Shown: positions 1 to 10,620 of the stretch, one piece after another
Layout of the letters: every line of letters starts with the position of its first letter
How positions within the stretch are numbered: the stretch's first letter is position 1
DNA from: Pinus tabuliformis
Lineage: Eukaryota; Streptophyta; Pinopsida; Pinales; Pinaceae
Length of the DNA stretch: 64,000 nucleotides
Assembly (NCBI GenBank): GCA_031772625.1
Contig: CM062805.1
Location: 514,704,102-514,768,101 of the forward strand
Reading direction: 5' to 3'
Made by a program: the position numbers and the translations under genes
The notes under the pieces: generated by a model
What the model was told of the DNA's origin: nothing
Databases searched by the model: none
The model's input: only the letters and a program-made list of their open reading frames with translations

Positions 1-378
1 TACTAAGAAAATCGAACTGTCTCGGCAACTGAGTATCTACACTAGTGTATTCTCCATCACCACATCGACTTCGTCTTATAATCCACCGTTGGAGCACCAA
101 TGGCCAAGATTAAAACTTAATCAATGGCTAGGATCATCTCTGGATCAATCCGAGTGAGTTTCTAGATGATTCTCATCTTATCTCAATTAATACTGATTAA
201 TTAACCATATTCCCTAAGTATAGACTTAGGAAATATTTAAAAATCGGTTAATAATCTAATTGAGACACTTCTAGGCAAAATTTCTAGAATCGATTTCTGG
301 GTTTTAAAGATATTATGTATTCTAGCCTCTCCACCAAATTTCATGGCTAGAACACATCCAATGCTACAAAAACTAACA
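1..378 (-). mobile_element. Divergent LTR of the gag-only (TR-GAG) family, cut by window start
   Basis: Read on the minus strand, this stretch aligns along its length with the LTRs of the gag-only element at 31567-38962. The shared landmarks are the starting region (minus strand TGTTAGTTTTTGTAGCATTG), a block resembling GGCTAG..CATG..TTGGTGGAGAG, and the internal AT-rich part. Identity by eye is only about 65-75%, so it is an older or different subfamily copy. The minus-strand LTR start falls at 378. The other end lies before the window, so it cannot be told whether this is a solo LTR or part of a full element. It sits inside the 3' internal part of the CopA' element. Confidence 0.6.
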
Positions 379-1237
379 AAGGCCATGAGGATGTTTGAGA
401 TTGGAGAATAGTTGAAGCACTACAGATGATTATTCATGAGTTGTATTCGTGATTAATATTGTTGTGATTAATGAAGTTGTGAACAAGAATTGGATGTTTT
501 GGAAAGTGTTGAGGCTAGGTTTGGTGATGTTGGAGAAACTGAAGAAGGAAGCTTTCTCAAAACATGTTTGGATATTATGATGACCTAAGCAACATCAGAA
601 TAGTTGAAAAACCCCGAAGATTATGCTAGCATACAAGAACAGGTACATTGGAAGTTTGGATATTGATTGGGGTCATGAAGCTACCATACGTGCGAACAAA
701 TGAACAAGTAGTTGATGTATTGACGAAATCTCTTCCCAACAAGAAATTAGTTTTAGGAGCATGCTCGGATTGGTGGATGTGTTGATTTCTTCCTGAAACA
801 GTTGGCGTATTTATAAATGTCTCTGAATTGGTTGAAAGGAAGAGATGAAGTACCATAAAATTGTCTGTATGATGATGGTACTTGGGAAGACATCATGGCC
901 TAGTTAGTTTTCAAATCTCAGTTGATGTCTAGATCCCAGAGGAAGGGTATCCGTTGGAGCTTCGATTTAGTGTTGATACCTAGATCTCTGTAAGGGTTGG
1001 TGTTAGGGCATGAAGGCCTAGATGGCATCCTATTAGATAGATACCAAGGTTGTAGCCTGATGGTACCTATAGTGGCAAATGCCTAGATGACAACTTAGTC
1101 CTTGTTGGGAGGATACCTTGGCAGTAAGGGTATCCCAAGCAATATGTATGTTGTTGTATTGTTCTTAGAACATTTCAAATTGGGGTCAACCTTGTACCAG
1201 TTGAACAATTATGAATACTTCCCTAGTTAAGAGGAAG
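379..1237 (+). pseudogene. CopA' element: 3' end of Copia pol (RNase H tail) and 3' untranslated region
   Basis: The plus strand at about 663-780 encodes the end of a Copia RNase H/pol region, with a motif of the type Y-x-x-T-x-E-Q-V-V-D-V-L-T-K-S-L. The same region at 39110-39240 in CopA reads EQVADVLMKSL. Frameshifts and stops break it: the frame is lost before the GLVDV segment seen in CopA. 379-660 is degenerate. From about 848 to 1237 the sequence is an untranslated stretch similar to 39241-39588 of CopA, including the shared text ATGTCTAGATCCC. It has hairpins, for example 848-883 and 1111-1135. This is the 3' internal end of a plus-strand Copia whose 5' part lies outside the window. 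Confidence 0.75.
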
Positions 1238-2221
1238 TGTTGAAAAATGTAACTAGTATCAATCTTCATAATTGTATTTGAGTCATGATGTAATGTATCT
1301 TTCAAAAGGAAATCTATTAGAAAAAGAAAAATTATCATTAAGCATGGGTTTCATGCTTTGTTTATTTTTAGGTCAAAAGCACCCATTGAGTGCTCTAGGG
1401 AGTCAAAGTCAAAGTCATGATGTAAAAGACCCTTCTTGGGCTCATTGTGTCAAAGAAAGAAAAATATTTTTATGTCAAAATTGTATCTTTTTTCTCCTCC
1501 AAATCGACCCAACCTCCGACCAAGTCGGCCTCAATGAAGGAATGTCGTCCCACTTGAAGACTATATATTGGCAAGGATACTCGACCTATTGGAGCATCAA
1601 TTGAACATGGATTGGATCTGAAATTTCTATTGATGGATAAGGTACGAAGAGGCATAAAGAGGAAGAGCTACCCATTACAAGAATCTTAAATAAGCTAAGA
1701 TGAACAGGACCGAAGTTTTGTAAATTGCAAGACTGAAGATTAGTATATTCCATGATCGAAGTTTTGTATATTGCAGGACCGAAATTTGCTATTTTGTTGT
1801 AGGACCGAAGTGTACTAATATGTTGCAGAACCGAAAACTTCAATCAAGAAGAAGACTGAGATCCTAGTTTGATAAAGAAAATCGCTTTGTAGATTATTGA
1901 CTTGAACATCTATTGGAACGCTGACTTGACGGATGGAAGAGGACATAGTGTTGGTCTTGGTTGTCCCATTTTGAATTCGTTCTAAAGGAAGAGAAGAAGA
2001 CTTTCTAGGTTTTCCCCTAGGAGAGGGGTTTTGCCCTGGCTAAGTGCCTACATCTTGTGTTTCTTGTTGTGTTTGTGATCTTCATTGTTTGGCATTTGTC
2101 TTGATGATAAGAATATAATAACTGCAAATAACAATTGATAAGAAACATCACAAGAAAGTGTCAAAGATAAGAGAAATCAATTTATAAAATCCCTAATTAT
2201 GCTACCCTAGATTTCTCAACA
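1238..2221 (+). repeat. 3' LTR of CopA' (plus-strand Copia)
   Basis: The LTR starts TGTTGAAAAATGTAACTAG right after a purine-rich AAGAGGAAG tract and ends TTTCTCAACA, giving TGTTGA..TCAACA ends. It matches the CopA LTRs at 27575-28521 and 39589-40487. Shared blocks include the start, AAGCATGGGTTTCATGCTT, the GGGGTTTTGCCCT segment and the end. A TATA-like TATATATT is at 1562-1569. The following sequence is the protease region of the minus-strand Copia CopC, so CopA' was inserted into CopC. The 5' LTR is outside the window, so the TSD (expected AGATG) cannot be checked. Confidence 0.85.
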
Positions 2222-2430
2222 AGATGAAGAGGATTACCTGACTCCCTCTGAAAATTGATAGTACCAACTCCTCTAGCTGCATACATGCCATCATCTCCTA
2301 GCTCAATCAGAAACTGCATGTCCTTCATATGGCTGAAATTCTTCTTGTTCCTAGTCATGTGGAAGGAAGTTCTTGAATCAATATACCATACATTGTTGTA
2401 TGTTGAGCTTGCCATGCGAGCTATCAATGA
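2222..2430 (-). pseudogene. CopC: Copia protease fragment, interrupted by CopA'
   Basis: The minus strand encodes a Copia-type aspartic protease segment. The usual WIIDSGAS-type active site reads W-Y-I-D-S-R-T-S, so the catalytic Asp and Ser are kept but the Gly is Arg. It is followed by F-H-M-T and a hydrophobic ELGDDG stretch typical of this domain (positions 5-60 of a 76-residue frame). The protein then runs straight into the LTR of CopA' at 2221, which disrupts it. Upstream (higher coordinates) is the CopC gag. Non-functional. Confidence 0.8.
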
Positions 2431-2480
2431 GAAATCTTTCTCGAATTGGGCAGAAAATACATATACCTTTGTTGATGTAG

Positions 2481-2864
2481 CTACATTATCCTTACTAGAC
2501 TCCTTTCAATTAGGACACTTAGGGCATAGTGTCCAAACCCATGGCAATGGAAGCACTTGATCTTACTCAGATCCTTCTTCTTCTTCTCACCCTTTTGACT
2601 GGACTCAGCCTCTCCTTGGCCCTTCTTGCCCTTGGATTTGCTAATTTTGCCTGCCAAAGCAAAGTTCTCCTCATCGTCTGTCTTTGTTGATCTACCATCT
2701 CTAGTTCCTCTTCGAAGGTCTTCCTGAACGTAGTCAGCGCATAACCTTTCCCACCTAGGAAAATTTTCTCTGCTACTAACAGCATCCTGGAACCCATACC
2801 AAGACTTATGAAGTCCTAGTAATGCAAAACTCATCAGGTCACTCTCTAGTACAGTCACACCCAC
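2481..2864 (-). pseudogene. CopC: C-terminal gag with zinc knuckle
   Basis: This minus-strand frame of 127 codons begins in a gag core (about residues 1-45, with the WERLCADYVQEDLRR motif typical of Copia gag). A Lys/Glu-rich linker follows, then a CCHC knuckle C-F-H-C-H-G-F-G-H-Y. The last Cys falls in another frame because of a one-base frameshift near 2512, after HYA. Gag would bind element RNA and form virus-like particles in the cytoplasm. It resembles the gag of the TR-GAG element at 33240-34096 (shared KIKCFHC/KVKCFHC and QEDLRR/RQEEIER context). Confidence 0.8.
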
Positions 2865-2987
2865 GCCACCTAGCTCATCTCAAACCTAATTGAACTTTGA
2901 CAGATATGTGACGATGGACACATCTTGGCCCATCCAGATATTTCTTAGCTTCTCTTTGAGAGCAAGCTTCCTGGCATCACTGGTGCC

Positions 2988-3281
2988 CTAAAACAAATCC
3001 AAGATGGGTTTGAACATCTCATATGCAGTCTTATTCTCATAGAGATGAGGAATAATATCATCTTTGACCCCTTCTAGATTAATCTTCTTTGCCTTGATAT
3101 CATTCTTAGTATGTTGAGCCAACTGTTGGGGATCTTGTGGTGGTGGTGGTGGTGGTATGGTATTCTTGACAATTCGTCCACCCCCATTATCTTCCAATAC
3201 TATTGTGATCATTTCCTTCCATGAGAATAAATTAGAGGCTCCCTCTAAATTGTGATCTGACCTTAGTCCTAGCAATGCCAT
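2988..3281 (-). pseudogene. CopC: N-terminal gag fragment
   Basis: This minus-strand frame of 97 codons begins M-A-L-L-G-L-R-S-D, then LEGASNLFSWKE. That is the usual N-terminus of Copia gag polyproteins (Retrotran_gag_2/UBN2 type), and it also opens the TR-GAG gags at 33240 and 36485. A run of prolines (residues about 43-50) comes from a (GGT)n microsatellite at 3136-3161. The EGVKDDIIPHLYENKTAYEMF segment is the conserved gag core. The frame stops at 2988, and the stretch to 2864 holds decayed gag in other frames. The start codon lies about 530 bases downstream of the primer binding site on the minus strand. Confidence 0.8.
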
Positions 3282-3809
3282 AATGTTATCGAAAGAACTA
3301 TTTTGCTCTGCTCTTCAAAATTTTCCCTCACTAATCAACTATGCTCCACCATAGTTAATGTACTTAGGGCTTGATCAAGTTAACCTCACACAGTGACAAG
3401 TACACTCCTTTGCCACCTTAGGGCTTTCCAATGAGCTGATCTAGGGCACTCACAACAACTGCCACAAACCTTGACTTGACCACCTGTCTAGACACCTTCC
3501 AAACCAACACCTTCAGGCCTACGGCCTATCTCTCTTCTCTTGAAGTACACCTTAAGAGACCCCTTTCTTGCTGACTATCACCTAAGGCTACTTGGGCCTT
3601 CTTCTACACCTAAACAGGCCTTTTGACCCTTCCTGTACTAGTAGGCCAAGACCCTCAACCCTCTCCCTACAACAGAGATTCTCGGCCCTTCCTGTCTTGG
3701 ATCTAAAGTGTTACAGGCCTCTCCTAGGTTGCATTCTAGACTGCAAAACTGTCGTATCTTCCTAACTAAACTGCCTGCTTCTCTATGTGTTGATATTACA
3801 CTGTTCTCT
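3282..3809 (-). other. CopC 5' untranslated leader (minus strand)
   Basis: This lies between the gag start (3281) and the primer binding site (3810-3821). No conserved coding is seen. On the plus strand it is rich in CTTAGGGCT/CCTAGG-type short words and pyrimidines (3440-3740), with no clear period. Its position fits the untranslated leader of a minus-strand Copia. Confidence 0.5.
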
Positions 3810-3821
3810 GCTCTTATACCA
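3810..3821 (-). promoter_or_regulatory. CopC primer binding site (tRNA-iMet type)
   Basis: The minus strand reads TGGTATAAGAGC. This is one mismatch from the common plant Copia primer site TGGTATCAGAGC, which pairs with the 3' end of initiator tRNA-Met. It directly follows the LTR end CTACA at 3822. Confidence 0.8.
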
Positions 3822-4374
3822 TGTAGAATTTTCTTGAAATTCTGCAACTGCTATAATGAACAATCTAAAACAACTTCAATTCACCAAAGCTCAAAATTTC
3901 TCTACTTTACAATTGCGGTGGAATAGAACTATAAATAAAAACACAGTCACACAAAATTAAACACACTTATTTTTCTTGGGAAATCCAATTGGGAAAAACC
4001 CTCTACTTATTGTAGAATTTTATTGGGAGAATTTGAGCAATTGATTTTTTACAAGGCAATACAATTCACTAGAAAACACACTTGTTCTCCCTGCTTAGAC
4101 TAAGCTTGAAACACCTTGCACATAACCCTAATCGAGCTCCTCTTTCCTTGCATTGTTTCTCTCTATTTCCTAATGCTGGAAATCTCCTATTTCCTAGTGC
4201 AGAATAGGCTCCTATCTTTTATGAATTTACTCCTAAATCCTAGTGCAAACCAACAAGGAAATTCTCCCCTCTAATCTGCATACAAGCCCTCCTTAATATG
4301 CTCTCCTAGCAACAAGCTCTCACACACACACAACCTTGTGCATACAAGAATGATCCAAGTCGTGCCTTCGTCCT

Positions 4375-4384
4375 CCTTATAAGC
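4375..4384 (-). promoter_or_regulatory. Putative TATA box of CopC LTR
   Basis: The minus strand reads GCTTATAAGG inside the LTR, about 560 bases upstream of the LTR end. This position and sequence fit an LTR promoter. No start site can be shown. Confidence 0.4.
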
Positions 4385-4543
4385 AATTTGACCATGCTAT
4401 ATCTGGAAAGTGCGAATTTAGAATAGCAGTTGTGATTGCTAAGTTAACTGAGTTCGAACTAAACTCTCTCCACTCAATAACTTGGAGCTATAACTAGTCT
4501 CTGCCTCAATCGAAACTGAAGCTCCCAACTCGTCCTGTTCTAA

Positions 4544-4551
4544 ATTAGAAC
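4544..4551. repeat. Target-site duplication ATTAGAAC (left copy)
   Basis: Eight bases identical to 15935-15942, directly outside the CTATGTTGC terminal inverted repeat. An 8-bp duplication is the hallmark of hAT transposition. Confidence 0.85.
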
Positions 4552-4559
4552 CTATGTTG

Positions 4560-4740
4560 CACGGGTTCGCGCACCCGAGGGTGGGGTTCTCGAACCCGTC
4601 CCGGGTTCCCGCACCCAAGTACCAGATTCGGGTACGGGTTCTTCCCAGAAGAACCGGGTTCTTCAAAAAAAAAATTGGGTTCTTTTCCTTTAATGGGTTC
4701 TTGGGTTCTTCAGGTTCTTCGGGTTGGGTTCTTTTAAAGG
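4560..4740. repeat. Subterminal GGGTTC-rich repeats of the hAT-like element
   Basis: Dense repeats of GGGTTC, GGTTCTTC and CGAACCC occur just inside the left terminus. The matching right-terminal region (15850-15920) carries GAACCCACG and CCCCATCC words in mirror orientation. This is likely transposase-binding or end-recognition sequence by analogy to hAT elements. Confidence 0.6.
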
Positions 4741-5636
4741 CTTGCCGGAATGAATGTCACAATTTCTTGTTGTTTCGGACTGTCTGCAACATGAGCCACA
4801 ACTGTCAGTCCACTTTTATACACTCAATTTGCCTCCTACAACTGCGACATAGTCCCTCCTCCTTGTTGTTGTCAAACGCTGAGCTGTAGGGCTTGATTCA
4901 TGCCACTGTTTACACAAAACAGCTCACTGTTCACTAAGGAACAGACCTCGGCCTCCCTATGCAGACTCCTGTACCCAACCGAAGCCCTAAACAGAGATGA
5001 CAATGCCACAAACTTACCTCTACTCAGCCCAGACTTGTTAAATTTTTAATTTTTTATACTATATACTATAATATGAGAAGTATACGTTTCAGTTCTTTTA
5101 ACCTGAAATAGTTGCAATTAGATTAATAAAGCGCAGAAAATCTTCATCATTTTTTGCATTAATGAATGGCATTACATAAATGCATTCATACACTGAATAT
5201 AGCTCTGTGCTATTCTTTACAATATAAACCGTTCAGTGAGAATGTATTTCAACTCAATCATCTACACAACATTCAAGCCAGTTCATTATCTACCCTCTAA
5301 CAATGGTGTTGCTTGCCCTTGCAATGTAATTTCACCATGGATCAACAAAATCCAATTAAATGGTTCAGAATTTGTTCAGGAAAAAGTAAAACAGTTCATA
5401 GTATATATATTTTAATTTTTGAAAAATTGAATCATTACATTAACATATAAATTCTATGGTTTTTTTTAGGTTTGTGGCTACATTTAAGTATAAATTATGG
5501 CTGCTGGCAGCATATATTTCACTGTTGTCCCACCAAACACACAAGGCAGCCCAATAAAATAAAGTTTAAAATGTTGAGTCTTTGAGAACTCGGAATACTT
5601 TAGGATTTTTTAGCATACTCCTGAGTTTGTAGGAAA
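4741..5636. other. Noncoding interior of the hAT-like element, left of the LARD insertion
   Basis: No open frame with recognisable similarity is seen. The stretch is AT-rich between 5040 and 5480 (for example TATACTATATACTATAATATG at 5055-5075). It probably represents deleted transposase-gene remnants or UTR. Confidence 0.4.
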
Positions 5637-5641
5637 CTTGG
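5637..5641. repeat. Target-site duplication CTTGG (left copy, LARD)
   Basis: Five bases matching 15575-15579 directly outside the paired LTRs. This proves a single insertion of the whole 5642-15574 unit. Confidence 0.9.
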
Positions 5642-7790
5642 TGGTGGGCCCCAGTATTGTAGCAATAATGCTACAACTCCTGGAACTCCCTTCTTTAATT
5701 TTATCAACCCGGTAGTTCGTAACAAACTTGGAAGCGACGGTGTTGTATGCACAAGTACTAGCTCTTGCCACAGCTATCACTTGGTCAGCTGGCACAAGTC
5801 CGCTAGGAGCTTAAGCCAACTTCTATGAGCTCTTAGAAGAAGCTTTTTAACTGATGGATGAAAGCTAACTCAAATGAAACTAATCTACTTGCGGAAAGAA
5901 ACTGAAAGCCAAAAAGAAACGCAAACCCTAGCAAACCCTAATTCTACCAGCTAGTCCTACTGATGCAAGGAAGAGGATGCAAGCTACTGAAAGGAATGCC
6001 ATTGACTTCTAGGAAGGTAAAATGCATGTGTCTAAGTTATCACTATTTGAAGAAAACATATTTTTGTATTTTTGAATAAGTTGTGAGAATTATCATGCAT
6101 GTGCTTTTAACTATTTTTGACTGTGCAGAGGTGGATCAAGGAGGAGAAATGCTTAGAAGAGGTCAGGAAGGTTCATAGGGGGTCTAAGGATTCCCTAACA
6201 CCCTTCCAGAGAGTTTCACAAAGTTTGGCTATCAAGAAACCTCATTTGTGAGCTTCTACAGGAAGTCTGCAGGGGTTCTACAGGATGTTTCAGGAATTTC
6301 TACAGGATGTTCAGAAATTTCTACAGGATGTTTTAAAATTGGATTTTGGAGGATGGGTGAGTGAGGTAAGGTGCATGAATGGATAGGGAGGTAGGGTAGG
6401 GGCCTGAAATGACCTAAGGACTGATGGTTGGAGTGGTGAGAGGGTGTGGAAAGCTGGCTTGGCTTAAAGAAGACTAAGACAATGGAGGAGCAATAAGGTA
6501 GGGTTACGTGGGCAGAAAGACAGTTGTGAGACGAGGAACCTAACTAGGAGATGGAGCAGCTGGCCTGGACGAAGCTTGGGTGAATGAGAGGGAGATGGAG
6601 ATGCCCTGCACGGTGTACACTTAACCGAATCAACTAAGTCCTGCACACAATCGAAATCTTAGCTAATCTAGTCTAACTGTCAATGAAACAAATGAACAGC
6701 AGCTTTATTCATAAAGAGAACCATGTACAGCACTTAAGAAAAGAAACATTTCAAAAGGCCTGAATGCATGATTAACTCCTACAAATGAAAACATTACACC
6801 AAAGATTGCATGGGCAAGCAAACTAGTGTTTTTGTTGGGCAGCAAGGTCACCTTTGTCCCAAGTTCCAACTGACGATCCGACTGAGGGAGAGGTAAGATC
6901 AGAGGTGCTTGAGCCCTTTTTCCAAGGATCCTTTATGTTATTAACCTATCAAATCAATCTGAATATGAAAATCTACTTTAATCATCAAAAGCAACCTAAA
7001 TAACAAAACAAGATTTAAATCTAAATAGCAGATTTTATTCTAAGAATGCAGCAAAGACACATGAAAGTAAACAAAGGAGGTACTGGGCGCTTGAGATGGG
7101 CCCAACCCCAAGAGCTACAGCCTTCTAAGAGAGATTTAGAGCGGGTGCAAAGCTGGATTCATCTTTATTGATCAAAAGAAATGTTACATTCCAAAAATTG
7201 TCCACAAGGAGAACTTGAAAATGTGCTGAAAGCAAAGCTAATCTAGTGCCTAAAAATCGAACTACAAAATGACTATAAAGTGACTAACCACTGGCTAACC
7301 AAAATGACTAACTACCAGCTAACCCAAATGAGGCCCTAAGCCTTCTTATTTATACAAATTGAAGACCCCAACAGTCCTCCTAAACTTTAGGGACTCGGCT
7401 GCTCAAAACTTGTAGTTAACAGCAGTCCTACTTGACTTGCTTGGCTGCCTTTGTGTTAATTGATTTGGTGGCCCTTGAACTCCGAGTTGATGGTGGAGAA
7501 TTCGAGGTAAGGGCCCATAAATGAAGGGGACTCCTTCCTACAAATCCTCTCCCTTGTTCTCCCACGAATTTGGCTTCCAAGTGCTCATTAAAACCTTCAA
7601 TTTTGTCTCCAAATTGACCAAAAAGGCTACACAAAGCACCCATTAGACTTGTTGGCATAATGACTAACCCAATTCACTCTATTAGCATAAATATAATCAA
7701 AAACATGCAATAAACTAATGAGAATGGTGGATTAAGTCGAATTAGGAGGTTGAATGAGCCCAAATAATCATCCATTTTTGGGGCTCATCA
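5642..7790 (-). repeat. LARD 3' LTR (minus strand)
   Basis: 2149 bp, nearly identical to 13434-15574. It has a minus-strand TATA box (TGTATAAATAAG) at 7347-7356. It contains four copies of the TTCTACAGGA word at 6254-6335. Small differences from the other LTR include an extra ACTGACGAT-region segment near 6870. Confidence 0.9.
7347..7356 (-). promoter_or_regulatory. TATA box in LARD 3' LTR
   Basis: The minus strand reads GTATAAATAA, conserved in the other LTR at 15130-15139. It lies about 440 bases from the LTR start on the minus strand, a normal place for the U3 promoter. Confidence 0.6.
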
Positions 7791-7802
7791 TCACCCCCTA
7801 CT
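7791..7802 (-). promoter_or_regulatory. Polypurine tract of the LARD
   Basis: The minus strand reads AGTAGGGGGTGA immediately before the TGATGAGCCCC start of the 3' LTR. It is the expected plus-strand DNA primer site for reverse transcription. Confidence 0.75.
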
Positions 7803-8138
7803 GAAAGTGTTGCTCATCCTCTGAGCAACCAATCTATCTCCTCATCTTTGATGGCCCTGCTGGCCTCCCTGTCATCCCAAGCTTTTGAAGTGATTTCCTC
7901 TTCTCGGTCATGAAACCATGCTTTTCTCTTTGCTTCTTCCCACTGCCTGTGCTTCTTTTCCTAGAGAATTCTCAACTTTGGTATGATTGTGCAAGTATAT
8001 TCAATATGATGGTGGCAATGGTGGTGAAAGGAGATGAAACCAGTGGAGGATGGAAGAAAAAAGTGGTTGCATGCCTCCTCAACAGACTTCAAGCTTCAAA
8101 TCCCTCTCCATAATTGATTCTGGCCTGCCCAAAGGCTT

Positions 8139-8900
8139 CTACAGGATGTTTCTGGTAAAAATACAGAACTTCCTGTAGAAAGTCCTGTAGCTTCCTGTAG
8201 AAGGTTGAACCATGACTAAATTGTGCCCGAACCCTGAAAAAAATGAGTGTTCATGGAGGGGATGGATGTGAGGATGCCTGGGAACTTGGTAGGGACCCTT
8301 TTGCTTGTGCTGGGAGGCCGTTTTCTGGCTTCCTGTAGAAGCAGTCAGTTGGCTTCCTGTAGAAACAGTTTTCCTTGATTTGGCTTGCTTAGCTGGGGGT
8401 GCCTTCTCTTTGACTTGTGTTTTGGTTGCCTTGGGTGTGCCCTTATTTGTTTGGACATTCTCAGTCCTCTCTGCCCGTGTTTGCAATCGTTTCTCCCTTG
8501 GTGTTTGTGCCTTCATTCCACCCATAGTTTTGGCCTCAGCAGCTTGGCATTTCACTCATTCTTCTTGTTCCTTCTGTGGTGGTCTGTCTTGTGTTTCTTT
8601 TCCATGTCCTTCCACTGCTCCTCCTATTCTGCTTGTTTGAATTCTTGTGCTTTTCTTGGCCTTAATGCAGCAAGCACAGCTGCTGCTTCCCTTGCCAACA
8701 TTTCAGGGGATTTCTCTTTTTGTTGTTCTTTCCCTTCACTTCCTGTAGAAATCTCTATGCCTTCGTGTTGCTCTAACTGCTTTTTCAGCAGTGCATTTTC
8801 CTCCTGTAGCTGGGATTTTTGTAATGCTTTCAATGTGTCTCACCATGGCCAATTGTTCTCTTAATTCCTTTAGCTTGTCCTCCATGTGGTGTTGAGTGTT
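8139..8900 (-). pseudogene. LARD: degenerate Lys/Glu-rich coiled-coil reading frame, function unknown
   Basis: Two minus-strand frames (8624-8833 and 8139-8555) and the flanking codons look like one decayed protein. An N-terminal heptad segment (LKELREQLAMV, then after a frameshift near 8845 LQEENALLKKQLEQHEG) is followed by an Ala-rich helix (AREAAAVLAALRPRKAQEF). A Lys/Thr/Gln-rich basic tail carries repeated STGSQ units, which come from the CTTCCTGTAGAA DNA word. A stop at 8624 and frameshifts separate the parts. I do not recognise the family. Its place, downstream of the gag-like frame and before the 3' LTR, recalls extra ORFs carried by large non-autonomous retroelements. Confidence 0.4.
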
Positions 8901-10170
8901 TTTTTTTTCTAAATAAAATGCTCAGGTGAGAAAGCAGGTAGAACTGAAAACAGAGGGATAGCTGAATTTTCACCTTTTTCTGAAACCAAACAAGGAATTT
9001 CCCCATGTGCTTCTCCTTACAACATCAAATTGCAATATTTCCCTTTGTTTTAAACTGCTTTTATCCTGAATTTGACTCTCTGCTTTTGAAAAGAAGAATT
9101 TTGTTTTTACAGACAGAGTACAGAGATCAAGTTTTCTTCTCAGCACACATACAGATATGCAAATTTAAAATTTTTCATACACAGGCTGGCCTCCACAGCT
9201 GCATATATCTTCCCTATAGGAGAATTTTTTTTAAAAAACAGGAAACGTGGAGGAGAATCTTGATGCAGAAACAACTGGGAAACCCAGTGCAATACACAGG
9301 CAAACGTTTTTCTTCCAATTCACAGGCAGATTTTTTTCTCTGATTCCCCAATCTTATGTTGTTCAATTCACCACCTTTTCAAAACATACCATGCATAGAG
9401 GAGTTTTTTCAAGCCTACCTCGTTTTGAGATTTCCAATTCCGACGCAACAGACACGGGTTTCTCTGCTTCAGAAGGATATACTGTATTTCCTGTAGAATG
9501 TCTTCCTGTAGAACGCTGGCCGGCTTCTGTAGGATGTCTCTGCACCTTTGAACGATCTTGGTATGCGGGAGAATTTTGAACAAGCCGAAAAACTTGGCGA
9601 AGGACGTCAGTTTAACAGAATTCAGAGGCAGAGGATTCAGCCGAAGAGGTTTGCAAGTGTAAATGAATCAGCAGTTAACGTGAGTCTTCAGCCAAGCATT
9701 CCTTTAATTACTGCGTGATTTGTGGTGAGGTGGCAGAGACGTGCGCTGCTCATGCAAATTGTTGGTCCCCTGCAGTGCCATCTGCCTGTAATCCCTTACC
9801 ATTAGTTGCACTGGAGTTTAAAATATCCACAACTGTCTGTGTTTTTTCAAATTTCACGTGAATGACCATACACGTATGCTGCGTGATTTTTGCCTGAGCG
9901 CTAGAGAACTGTATGCGGGGTTAACCTTGCTAGATTCATGGCTTACCCCACCATTCCATTCGTTCATGCATTTCTTTAATTAGATTCATGCAATAGAGGA
10001 ACAAGTTTTAGTCACGTACCTGAAGTCAAATGGCTGCTGTGACCTGTCATTTGCTGCATGCACTGGTTTTTGTGGTTGCATGTGGCTTGGCTGCTAATTT
10101 TTGGTTGTTTTCCTTGTGCAGGTGTCCTCTGGCCGGATGCATGCTGCAGGAGTTCATTTCCACGCTCAGA
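8901..10170. other. LARD interior without recognisable coding
   Basis: Only short frames without conserved motifs are present. The stretch contains poly-T (8899-8909) and three copies of the TTCCTGTAGAA word near 9490-9530. Nothing matches a retroelement enzyme. Confidence 0.5.
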
Positions 10171-10174
10171 TCTG

Positions 10175-10620
10175 CACCCTCAAGCTGCTGCTGCTGAATT
10201 TTCACCGGACAGAAACTTGTTTTCGCCATTGCTCCCAAACGGTAGACCGGATCGATCTGAAACTTGTTGAGCACGTTCCTATCATCATTATGCATCTCCC
10301 ATAGCAAAATTGCGATCAATGGATGCACAGATTTCGAGAAAAATGGAAAATGGCTGAAGATTTCAGAGATCAATTTCTCGGAAACCGTGCATCGGAATTG
10401 GCTGAAACTGCTTGGGTAGGTTACTATCACCCATATGCATCTCCCCATGAAACAGGTTTTGAAACGGATGCACGGATATGGAGAAAATGCAAAAATGGCT
10501 GATGGTGATGGAGGCTGATTTCTTGGAAACCATGCACCGGAATTGGCTGAAACTGCTCAGGCATGTTTCCATCACCCTTGTATGATTCCCTGTAAAACGG
10601 TTTTTCAAATGGATGCATGG
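10175..10620. repeat. Degenerate tandem repeat, about 145-bp period, about three units
   Basis: The block GGAATTGGCTGAAACTGCT occurs at 10394 and 10539, with a related GGATCGATCTGAAACTTG at about 10249, giving spacing of 145 bases. TATGCATCTCCC and GGATGCACGGAT follow in each unit. Units differ by substitutions and small indels. Confidence 0.75.

Larger units (their letters stand above)
3822..4551 (-). repeat. CopC LTR, first segment (split by hAT-like element)
   Basis: This is the minus-strand LTR running from the primer site at 3821 towards higher coordinates. Its 3' end on the minus strand is AGAAAATTCTACA. A TATA-like box (minus strand GCTTATAAGG) is at 4375-4384. It is interrupted at 4551 by a 1.45-kb hAT-like element, and its other half resumes at 15943. 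The total reconstructed length of the two pieces is about 890 bp, which is normal for Copia LTRs. Confidence 0.7.

Noticed and set aside
3130..3165. (GGT)n microsatellite as a regulatory repeat
   Set aside because: It codes the proline run inside the CopC gag frame and needs no other explanation.
4560..4740. Telomere-like repeat
   Set aside because: GGGTTC words resemble the plant telomere unit TTTAGGG only loosely. Their location just inside an inverted terminus fits transposon subterminal repeats.
8305..8864. Plus-strand Cys/Phe/Leu-rich frames resembling membrane proteins
   Set aside because: They are the complement of a Lys/Glu-rich coiled-coil frame and contain the repeated CTTCCTGTAGAA word. 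No independent support.
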